Below, in pieces: positions 7,833 through 14,931 of a stretch of 64,000 nt of DNA. The translations under genes were made by a program, and so were the position numbers. Numbering within the stretch: position 1 is the first letter of the stretch; the number at the start of each line of letters is the position of its first letter. Origin of the DNA: Streptomyces sp. CMB-StM0423 (GTDB lineage Bacteria; Actinomycetota; Actinomycetes; Streptomycetales; Streptomycetaceae); contig NZ_CP025407.1 of assembly GCF_002847285.1 (NCBI RefSeq), forward strand, positions 1,364,001-1,428,000, written 5' to 3'. Under the pieces are notes generated by a model. It saw only the letters and a program-made list of their open reading frames with translations. It searched no databases and had not been told where the DNA came from.

Positions 7833-9116
7833 TCAGGAGACCGGGCGCGCGTCCGTCCAGAAGCTCTCGAACTCCTCCCGGTACACCTCGAAGAGCCCCG
7901 GCTCGCCGCCGCCCTCCCCGTGCACCAGCTCCCGCCGCGCCGCCCGCAGGACCAGCGCAGGCGCCTCCGCGCCGCGTGCCCGCCGCAGGTACGTCTGCAC
8001 CACGCCGACCCCGTCCGGCCGGTCGCCGTTGATCAGGTACGCCGTGAACCGCGGGGTCTCGTCGAAGACCCGGATGTCGAACGACCCTGCCACGTCCCCG
8101 CCGCTCTGCGGGCGCAGCCGGGAACGCACGCGGCGCATGTGGATGATGTTCGTCTCCACCGCCCGCGCCAGCTCGCCCCGCTTCATGCCCAGTTCGCGCT
8201 CCCGCCGGCGCACCGTGCTGCTCGCCGGGTTGAGGAACAGCAGCCGGATCCGGCAGCCGCCCTCGGCGAGCCGGCCCAGCCGGCGGCCGGAGTAGTTCTG
8301 CACGAGCAAATTGAGCCCGATGCCGATCGCGTCGAGCCGCCGGGCGCCGCCGAAGAGGTCCTCGGCGGGCAGCGCGCGCTGGAGCCCGACCCGGTCGGGG
8401 TGGACACCGACCACGTCCGCGTACCGGTCGCCGACCAGGTCCTCCACCGCGTCCACCGGCAGCCGGTCCGCGGACGGCGGCTGGTCGTCGGCGCCGAGGA
8501 GGCGCAGCAGCCGGCCCGCCGCGCGCTCGGCCTGGGCCAGCACGGTGCCGGACAGCGCGCGGTTGCGGGAGACGACGTTGCGGGCGACCTCCAGCTCGTC
8601 GAGCGCCAGTTCCAGGTCGCGGCGGTCGTCGAGGTACGGCTCGAAGCACGGCCAGTGCTGCACCATCAGCTCGCGCAACTGCGGCAGCGTCAGGAAGCTG
8701 ATGACGTTGTCGTCGGCGGGATCCAGCAGGTAGCCCTTGCGCCGGCTGACCTCCCGCACCGCGACCGCCCGCTGCACCCACTCCTGGCCCGCGGGCCCCG
8801 CCGCGGCGACGACCCACTCGTCGCCGTGGACCGGCTCGTAGACGGGGCGCAGCACCGAGGCGACGACGGAGCGCAGCCGCTGCTCGACCACGTTCAGCCA
8901 GATGTACGCCCGGCCCGCGCGCGCCGCGCGGGTGCGTACCTCGTCCCAGTCGTCCTGGCCCCAGCCGATCTCCGCGCCGATCTCCATCGGCCGGGCCAGC
9001 GACACCGTCCCGGGCGGCGGTGGCGCGCCCGGTGGCGGCTCGGTCGAGCCGCCGCCCCCGCGGCCCTCACCCTCGGGACCGCCTGCCGGGGGCAGCTCAA
9101 GACCGCCCGCACCCAC
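7833..9116 (-). CDS. SAV2148-family HEPN-domain protein
   Basis: The 427-residue protein matches my recollection of the SAV2148 family, highly conserved in Streptomyces and annotated as HEPN-domain containing. Visible blocks include RAYIWLNVVEQRLRSVVASVLRP, EWVQRAVAVREVSRRKGYLLDPADDNVISF and the helix RNVVSRNRALS, whose R-x4-6-H-like features could be nuclease residues, though a clean RxxxxH is not seen. A second half resembles a phospholipase D-like strand (VRLLFLNPASS). The proposed GTG 9116 gives the N-terminus MGAGGLELPP and has GGAAGG at 10-nt spacing; the longest frame starts at 9209. Function is unknown. Two DEDDh exonucleases flank it on the same strand. Confidence 0.85.
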   Translation of the reverse strand: MGAGGLELPPAGGPEGEGRGGGGSTEPPPGAPPPPGTVSLARPMEIGAEIGWGQDDWDEVRTRAARAGRAYIWLNVVEQRLRSVVASVLRPVYEPVHGDEWVVAAAGPAGQEWVQRAVAVREVSRRKGYLLDPADDNVISFLTLPQLRELMVQHWPCFEPYLDDRRDLELALDELEVARNVVSRNRALSGTVLAQAERAAGRLLRLLGADDQPPSADRLPVDAVEDLVGDRYADVVGVHPDRVGLQRALPAEDLFGGARRLDAIGIGLNLLVQNYSGRRLGRLAEGGCRIRLLFLNPASSTVRRRERELGMKRGELARAVETNIIHMRRVRSRLRPQSGGDVAGSFDIRVFDETPRFTAYLINGDRPDGVGVVQTYLRRARGAEAPALVLRAARRELVHGEGGGEPGLFEVYREEFESFWTDARPVS

Positions 9117-9346
9117 GCCCGTACCGCCTTCCGCGCCCAGCTCCACGATCACGGCAGCGTACTGCCACGATCCCCGGGGCGCATCCTGATCGAGCCAGGG
9201 GTAACCCAACTGCCGCGCCGGGTTCCGCGGTTGTCACCCGGGCGGGCGGCGGGCGGGCGGCGAACGACTCGCGAACGGCCCGCGGACGACCGCCAAGTGC
9301 CCCCGGGACGGCCCGCGGACGACCCTCAGGCGGTCCGTCGCGCCGC

Positions 9347-9937
9347 TTACGCCCCGCCGCCGGGCGGTACTTGGGCGGTCGCCGGATGCCCGCCCCACAG
9401 GACGCCGGCGAGCAGCCCGGCGATGTTCCAGGCGTCGTCCACGCCGCGGTGGTGGGTGCCCTCCAGCGCCCGGCCGGCGTGGGCCAGCGCCTCGGCCATG
9501 CCCAGCTCGCGGCCGAGCCCGTGGGCGAGCGAGTAGAGCGTCTTGGCGTTCACGTGCCGCCTGCCGAAGGGGTACGCGACCTCCGCGGCCGCGCACTGCC
9601 GCTCGAACTGCCGCCGGTCGTAGTCCCCCCAGCTCGCCCACACCCGCTGCCGCGCGCCGTGCTCGCGCCGCAGCAGCGCGCACGCCTCGGCGAACGGGAC
9701 GCCGGCCGCGACCTGTCCGGGGGTGAGCGTGGTCAGCCGGGTGCAGAAGTCGCTCACCTCGGAGTGCTCGGGCCGTACCAGCACCGACCGCCGCGAGAGC
9801 CGCTGCCCGGTCTGCACATCCAGCTCGCAGAGCCCGATCTCGATGATCTCCGGGCTCATCCCGGCCGGCGGCTGGCCCTCCCAGCAGGTGGCTTCGACGT
9901 CGACGACGAGGACGCGGTCGAGGAGTTGCGTGGTCAT
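9347..9937 (-). CDS. 3'-5' exonuclease, ERI1/KapD-like DEDDh family
   Basis: The 196-residue protein has ExoI VVDVEATCWEG (residues 10-20; D and E), a Thr-rich region TRLTTLTPGQV typical of ERI1-like enzymes, ExoII WASWGDYDRRQFERQC and ExoIII HHRGVDDAWNIA (H and D). ERI1/KapD-type nucleases trim 3' ends of structured RNA in other organisms, so an RNA substrate is a reasonable inference. It differs clearly from the DnaQ-like enzyme at 6.9-7.7 kb. It is the first gene of the leftward trio exonuclease-HEPN-exonuclease, but gaps of 147-230 bp argue for separate transcripts. Confidence 0.85.
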   Translation of the reverse strand: MTTQLLDRVLVVDVEATCWEGQPPAGMSPEIIEIGLCELDVQTGQRLSRRSVLVRPEHSEVSDFCTRLTTLTPGQVAAGVPFAEACALLRREHGARQRVWASWGDYDRRQFERQCAAAEVAYPFGRRHVNAKTLYSLAHGLGRELGMAEALAHAGRALEGTHHRGVDDAWNIAGLLAGVLWGGHPATAQVPPGGGA

Positions 9938-10152
9938 GCGGACCAGCCAAGCACGCGGCGCCCGTGCGCCGCGCGGCCTTTTCGGGCGGCGGGAGCGGCG
10001 TGAGAGAGCGCCGCCGCCGCTTCCATCGCGGCGCGTTATGGGAAGTTGTGATTACCGCGAACTCCCGGTTTCCGGAATCCTGACGCCTGGTACTTCCCTG
10101 GCCCTCCACGCGCGGGCCCACCCAACCCGCGTGCCATCGGAAACGAGGAACC

Positions 10153-10911
10153 TTGCGAATAACCAGGACACTCCCCACACTCGTCGCCGCGCTGCTGGCC
10201 GCCCTCGCTTTCGGCACCACCGCAGTCGCCGCGGACCACACGTCCGCCCGCGGCGCCGACGCCCCTGCGGCCGCCCAGGCCCGTACGCCCGAAGGGCCGC
10301 CGTCCACAAAGATCATCGGCGGCGGCTACGCCCAGAGCGGCCCCTGGGCCGCGCGGCTGTTCTCCAACGGCCGCCAGACGTGCAGCGCGTCGATCATCGC
10401 GCCCACCTGGATCCTCACCGCCAAGCACTGCGTCAGCGGCGGCGGGCTCTCCTTCCGCATCGGCAGCCTCGACCAGACCAGCGGCGGCACCCTCGCCAAC
10501 GGCGTGCAGACCTACACCCACTCCTCCGACCTGGCGCTGGTCCGGCTCGACCGGTCCGTCTCCACCACGTACGCCACGCTCGGCCAGCCCGGTTCCGTGA
10601 CGGTCGGCCAGAACGTCCAGGTCTACGGCTGGGGCGCCACCTCGCAGTGCGGCTCCGAGATCAACTGCCAGTCCCAGTACCTGAAGGTCGCCAACGTCAC
10701 GGTCACCGGCGGCTGCAGTGACGCCTACGGCGGCAACGCCATCTGCGCCCGGCGCGGCGACGGCATCACGGCCGGCGGCGACTCCGGCGGTCCGATGATG
10801 GCGAACGGCGCCCAGGTCGGCGTCGCGTCCACCAGCGACCGGCAGACCACCACCGCGTACACGAACGTCACGCGGTACCGCTCCTGGATCCAGTCCATCG
10901 CCGGTGTCTGA
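10153..10911 (+). CDS. Secreted trypsin-like serine protease
   Basis: This 252-residue preproprotein starts with a signal peptide (RTLPTLVAALLAALAFGTTAVAA) and a short propeptide, then IIGGGYAQSG, the usual activation site after Lys. The catalytic triad of chymotrypsin-fold family S1 is visible: His in LTAKHC, Asp in SSDLALVRLD and Ser in GDSGGPMM. Cysteine pairs (C-SASI...KHC and others) fit disulfides of an extracellular enzyme. ITAGGDSGGP has Gly-rich rather than Asp-containing primary specificity spacing, so strict trypsin specificity is unsure. The start is a TTG at 10153 with GAGGAA just upstream (short spacing). A strong terminator follows. Confidence 0.88.
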   Translation: MRITRTLPTLVAALLAALAFGTTAVAADHTSARGADAPAAAQARTPEGPPSTKIIGGGYAQSGPWAARLFSNGRQTCSASIIAPTWILTAKHCVSGGGLSFRIGSLDQTSGGTLANGVQTYTHSSDLALVRLDRSVSTTYATLGQPGSVTVGQNVQVYGWGATSQCGSEINCQSQYLKVANVTVTGGCSDAYGGNAICARRGDGITAGGDSGGPMMANGAQVGVASTSDRQTTTAYTNVTRYRSWIQSIAGV

Positions 10912-10944
10912 GGCCCACCCGCCGCACGGCACCTGAAGCCGGGC

Positions 10945-10990
10945 GGATGCACCCGGTCCGTACGCCGGCACGCCCGGACCGGGTGCATCC
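10945..10990 (+). terminator. Terminator hairpin after the protease gene
   Basis: A perfect 16-bp inverted repeat (10945-10960 and 10975-10990, arms beginning GGATGCACCC) with a 14-nt loop lies 33 bp past the protease stop. Confidence 0.75.
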
Positions 10991-11198
10991 GTCCACTCCC
11001 CGCCCACCTGCCCCGCCTGTCCCGCCTGACTGCGCGCGGGGCGGGTGGGCGGACCCCTTCGTGGGGACGGCCACCTCCTCCCCGGCCCCCCCCACCGTGC
11101 GGCGCTCCGCCGCGGACATCCCGGCCGCGGCGAGGTGCCGCTTTGTCCAACTGCCGATCTCTTGCCGCGTTCCGGTCCCGGACGAAAGACTGGACGGC

Positions 11199-11423
11199 AT
11201 GACCGCATGGAACGACCGGTTCGACCTGGGTGACGCCAGGTGGCGCAAGACGAGTTACAGCGACCGTACGGGGACCGCCTGCCTGGAGGTCGCGGACGGC
11301 TTCCACCCCGCTCTGGTCCCGGTGCGCGACAGCAAGGACCCGCACGGCCCGGCGCTGGTCTTCACCGCGACCGCCTGGGAGGCGTTCGTGCACGGCGTGA
11401 AGTCGGGGGACTTCGAGGCGTAG
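11199..11423 (+). CDS. DUF397-domain small protein, orphan
   Basis: The 74-residue protein shows the DUF397 signature: WRKTSYSDRTGTACLEVAD, PVRDSKDPHGPALVFTATAWEAFVHGVKSGDF. These small proteins are abundant in Streptomyces and are normally encoded next to a XRE-family helix-turn-helix regulator, acting as its partner in development-related control. No such regulator is adjacent here: the upstream gene is the protease and the downstream gene a kinase 13 bp away. ATG 11199 was chosen because the domain begins right after it; longer in-frame starts extend into the terminator region. Confidence 0.8.
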   Translation: MTAWNDRFDLGDARWRKTSYSDRTGTACLEVADGFHPALVPVRDSKDPHGPALVFTATAWEAFVHGVKSGDFEA

Positions 11424-11436
11424 CGCGGCAGGTAGC

Positions 11437-12420
11437 GTGCGTACGGTGAACGACTCCGCGCGCTCCCCCGATCTCCCACGCGATCTCCCCCCGGCCCTCT
11501 TCCCGCCCGGCCTGCCGGTCCTCAGCGAGATGCGCGTGCACGCCTCCGGACGCGCCTGGCTTGCGGAACTGCCGGACCTGGTGGAGAAGTTGCGTGCGCG
11601 CTGGTCGCTGCGGTTCGGCGCCCCCTTCACGGGCGGAAGCTGCTCCTGGGTGGCCCCGGCGCGGCTGCCGGACGGCACCGACGCGGTGTTCAAGGTGACG
11701 TGGCCGCACCGCGAGGCCGCCGGCGAGGCCGAGGGCCTGCGGATCTGGGACGGCCGCGGTGCCGTACGCCTCCTGGCGCACGACCCCGGTCACTACGCCC
11801 TGCTCCTGGAGCGCTGCAAGCCGGGCACCGAACTCGGCACGGCCGACGAGCTGGGCGCCGGACACCGGCTGCGGCTCGGCGCCGAGGTGCTGCGCGAGCT
11901 GTGGAGCGCCCCGGTGCCGCAGGACTGCGGTCTGGAGCGGGTCGCGGACGTGTGCGCCGAGTGGGCGGACCTCCTGGAGGAGCGGATGGAGCGGCTGCGC
12001 CCCGGCTACGACGCGGGGCTCGTCGCGCACGGCGCCCGGCTGCTGCGCGAACTGCCGGGCGGCGCCCGGCGCGAGGTGGTCGTCCACGGCGACTTCAACC
12101 CCGGCAACATCCTCGCCGCGGGCCGCCGCCCCTGGCTGGCCATCGACGCCAAGCCGATGACGGGCGACCCGGGCTACGACCCCTTCCCCCTGCTGGAGCA
12201 GATCGACGACCCCTTCGCCACCGCCGACCCGGCGCGTACGGTCGCCGGCCGGCTGGCGCTGCTCGCCGGCGAGTTGGGCGAGGACAGCGGGCGGCTCGCG
12301 GCGTGGGCGGTGGCCCGGCGGGTGGAGGCGGCGCTGTGGAGCGCGGAGCACGGGGACGCGGCGGGCGGGGCGGGGGTGCTGGGCGAGGCGCGGCTGCTGG
12401 CGGAGGTCGCGGGGGTGTAG
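11437..12420 (+). CDS. APH(6)-like aminoglycoside/hydroxyurea kinase family protein
   Basis: The 327-residue protein has a kinase-like N-lobe (GGSCSWVAPARLPDGTDAVFKVTWPHREA, with Lys in FKV) and a C-lobe catalytic loop VVVHGDFNPGNIL (H-G-D-x-x-x-x-N) followed by AIDAKPMTGDPGYDPFPLL, the metal-binding Asp region. The phrase AIDAKPxxGDPxYDP is characteristic of the streptomycin 6-kinase family, which phosphorylates aminocyclitols. The real substrate is unknown; many chromosomal members do not confer resistance. It starts 13 bp after the DUF397 gene and is convergent with the prcB paralogue. GTG 11437 or the in-frame GTG 11446 may be the start. Confidence 0.8.
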   Translation: MRTVNDSARSPDLPRDLPPALFPPGLPVLSEMRVHASGRAWLAELPDLVEKLRARWSLRFGAPFTGGSCSWVAPARLPDGTDAVFKVTWPHREAAGEAEGLRIWDGRGAVRLLAHDPGHYALLLERCKPGTELGTADELGAGHRLRLGAEVLRELWSAPVPQDCGLERVADVCAEWADLLEERMERLRPGYDAGLVAHGARLLRELPGGARREVVVHGDFNPGNILAAGRRPWLAIDAKPMTGDPGYDPFPLLEQIDDPFATADPARTVAGRLALLAGELGEDSGRLAAWAVARRVEAALWSAEHGDAAGGAGVLGEARLLAEVAGV

Positions 12421-12525
12421 TCGGTACGGGCCCGAGGTGCATCGCCGCGTAGGGCAGGCCCGTAGCGGCGGACCCCGATCCGCGTGACGCCGCGGACCCG
12501 CCGGGCCCGCGGGGCCGTGACCGCC

Positions 12526-13365
12526 CTACGCCAGCGGTGCGTTCGGCCCGTCCGGGCGGCCGCGGCGGCCCTCCAGCACGGCGAGCGACAGCTCGGCGGC
12601 CCGGTCGCCGTCCAGCCGCCGGCAGCCCTCCGCGGTGACGGTGTAGACGAGCGGGTAGATCCGGCGGGTGGCGTCGGGGCCGCCGGTGGCGCTGTCGTCC
12701 TCGGCCGCGTCGTAGAGCGCCTGCACGGCCATCGTCACGGCGTCGTCCCGGCTCATGCCCTCGCGGTACAGCTTCTTCAGCGCCCCGCGCGCGTACACGG
12801 AGCCCGAGCCGGTCCCGCCGAAGCCCTTCTCCTCCGCGCGCCCGCCGGTGATGTCGTACGAGTAGATCCGCGCGGTCCCGCTGCGCGGGTCGTACCCGGC
12901 GAAGAGCGGCACGACGGCGAGGCCCTGCATGGCGGGGCCGAGGTTGTCGCGGATGAGGGTGCCGAGGCGGTTGGCCTTGCCCTCCAGGGAGAGCGGCACG
13001 GTCTCGATCTTCTCGTAGTGCTCCAGCTCCAGGCGCAGCAGCCGGACCATCTCCTCGGCCATGCCGGTGGATCCCGCGATGCCGACCGCGGAGAACTCGT
13101 CGGCCGGGAAGACCTTTTCGAAGTCCCGGTGCGCGATCATGCCGTTGCCCAGCGTGACGCGGCGGTCGGCGGCGAGGAGGACGCCGTCGGCGTAGGAGGC
13201 GGCGACGATGGTGGTGCCGTGGGGGATGTCGACCGCGACCGCCTCGGTGCCGGTGGTGCCGGGGAGCCGGCGGTTGGCGGGGAGCTGTTCCGGGGCGTGG
13301 GCGGCGAGGAAGTCCACGAACGACGACGAGCCGGGGGTGAGGAATTCGGGCGGCAGGTGCTCCAC
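12526..13365 (-). CDS. prcB: Orphan 20S proteasome beta subunit paralogue
   Basis: The 279-residue protein aligns over its length with PrcB: a 50-residue propeptide with [13 protein letters not shown], cleavage before Thr51 (PHG|TTIVA), Asp at mature position 17 (LLAADRR), EKVFPADE carrying the catalytic Lys, the GIAGSTG loop, [14 protein letters not shown] and the near-invariant [16 protein letters not shown]. One extra residue in [10 protein letters not shown], where PrcB proteins I recall read GNMI, moves the Lys from mature position 33 to 34. Neither prcA nor pup is adjacent, unlike the canonical operon, so it is probably a second copy. GTG 13365 has AAGGG 7 nt upstream. It could form mixed or specialised proteasomes, or be inactive. 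Confidence 0.88.
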   Translation of the reverse strand: MEHLPPEFLTPGSSSFVDFLAAHAPEQLPANRRLPGTTGTEAVAVDIPHGTTIVAASYADGVLLAADRRVTLGNGMIAHRDFEKVFPADEFSAVGIAGSTGMAEEMVRLLRLELEHYEKIETVPLSLEGKANRLGTLIRDNLGPAMQGLAVVPLFAGYDPRSGTARIYSYDITGGRAEEKGFGGTGSGSVYARGALKKLYREGMSRDDAVTMAVQALYDAAEDDSATGGPDATRRIYPLVYTVTAEGCRRLDGDRAAELSLAVLEGRRGRPDGPNAPLA

Positions 13366-13617
13366 GGCGGTTCCCTTCGTCGACTCTTCGATCCGTCCGG
13401 CCGTTCGGGCCCGTCCGCCCGCGCCGGCCGCGGGCGGGCGCGTACCGCTCAGGCACCGTCCGACCCTACCCGTACCCCCGCGGCGGCCACCGGGTGCCGG
13501 ATTCTGCGCCCGCGACCCGAGCTTCGCGCAGTGTTCATCTCACGTCTGCCACGTGGCCAAACCGGGCGTCGGCGGCTGCGGAACAGTCGCACCCTGTTCG
13601 CACGAACCGGGAGCACG

Positions 13618-14931
13618 ATGAAGAGTCCGCGATCCAGACCGTCCCGCCGGGCGCGGGCAGAACAGGCGCTCGCGCTCGCGGAGTGCGCCCGCGTGTGCAC
13701 CGGATACCTGGCCGGGCTGACGGCCGAGGAGGACGCCGCAGACCCGCCGCCGCCCAGCGTGGGCCCGGGGCCCGCCCGTACGGCCCTGGTGGCGGCGCTC
13801 GGCGAGCTGCTCGGCACCGCCCCGCCGCCGCGCCGCGAGCCGGTCGGCGCGGAGCTGTTCGACACCCTGCTGCGGGCCGGCGACCGGGCGGTGGAGACGG
13901 CCGGCAAGCGGGAGTTGCTGCTGGCGGTGGAGCTGGCGGACACGGGCCTCTCGCTGCGCGCGAAGTCCCGCGCCGCGTGGCGGCTGCGCGCGCAGGCCCT
14001 GGACGCGCTGGGGCACGCGGCGGCGGCGACGGAGGCGTACGAACGGACGCTGGCGCTGGGCAGCACGCACCCCGAGACACCGGTGCTGCTGTCGATCGCC
14101 CGCGAGAAGCGGGAGTGCCTGGCCACGGCGGTGGGGCTGTTCCCGGCGGACACGGCCGGGGGCCGGGAGACGGCCGGGGACCTGGAGACCGGCGGTGCGG
14201 AAGCCGGAGCCGCGTCGGCCACCCCCGTCGCAGGGCCCACGTTCGCCGCGGCCGTCGGCGCCGAGGCGATGCCCGGGGTCGTGCGGGAGGCGTTCACCGC
14301 GTACGTCACCGAGCAGATGAGCCGGTACGGGGCCGGGGACGCGCGGGTGCGCGAGCTGGCCGGGGCGTACGGGACGTACTGCCGGATCCTCGACCAGGGC
14401 CGCATGGCCGATCCGCTGCTCGCGGGCGCCCGCCCCGTCGGCGTGGCCGACTTCCGCGGCCTCGTCGCCGGGAAGACCGCCTGCGTCGTCGTCGGGCCCG
14501 GCCGGTTCGAGGAGGCCGGCGACTACGAACTCGTCGTCCGCTGCGACGACTTCCGCAGCGGCGAGCGCGCCGACGTGCACGCCGTCGCCGATCCGGCCTG
14601 CGAGTCGTGGCACCGGCCCGCCGGCGTCCGGCTGCTCTTCGCCGACCCCGGCGAGACCTGGCGGGAGACGGTCAGGCGCGCGGTGCCCGGCGCGCAGGAC
14701 GGGCTCGGCGACACGTCGCTGCGCCGCCCGCTGCAGGACCCGGCGCTGCTCGGCGACGACGGCTGGGGGCCGGAGACCAGCGCAGCGTTCACCGTGCTGC
14801 GGCTGCTGGACCACCTCGACGTCAGCCCGCGGCTCGACGTCCACGGCGCCGGCCGGCTGCGGCCGGAGGAGCGCCGCTGGATCACGTCCCGGGCGAAGGA
14901 CCGTACGAAGACGAGGACCGCCCTGCGATGA
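13618..14931 (+). CDS. TPR-containing transferase, possible GT29 (sialyltransferase)-like domain
   Basis: The 437-residue protein begins with an arginine-rich helical region and a TPR-like pair (RAKSRAAWRLRAQALDALGHAAAATEAYERTLALG). A low-complexity linker leads to a C-terminal domain with ACVVVGPGRFEEAGDYELVVRCDDFRSGERADVHAVAD and later GPETSAAFTVLRLLDHLDVSPRLDVHGAG. These resemble sialyl motifs L and S of GT29-like bacterial transferases, but the match is by eye and weak. It overlaps the next gene by 4 bp (ATGA), so the two are translationally coupled. A role in cell-surface glycan assembly is inferred from that partner. RBS GGGAG precedes ATG 13618. It is divergent from the prcB paralogue. 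Confidence 0.6.
   Translation: MKSPRSRPSRRARAEQALALAECARVCTGYLAGLTAEEDAADPPPPSVGPGPARTALVAALGELLGTAPPPRREPVGAELFDTLLRAGDRAVETAGKRELLLAVELADTGLSLRAKSRAAWRLRAQALDALGHAAAATEAYERTLALGSTHPETPVLLSIAREKRECLATAVGLFPADTAGGRETAGDLETGGAEAGAASATPVAGPTFAAAVGAEAMPGVVREAFTAYVTEQMSRYGAGDARVRELAGAYGTYCRILDQGRMADPLLAGARPVGVADFRGLVAGKTACVVVGPGRFEEAGDYELVVRCDDFRSGERADVHAVADPACESWHRPAGVRLLFADPGETWRETVRRAVPGAQDGLGDTSLRRPLQDPALLGDDGWGPETSAAFTVLRLLDHLDVSPRLDVHGAGRLRPEERRWITSRAKDRTKTRTALR

Noticed and set aside
12421..13617. A complete proteasome locus
   Set aside because: Both flanks of the prcB paralogue were read for prcA and pup; only a kinase and a glycan gene are present.
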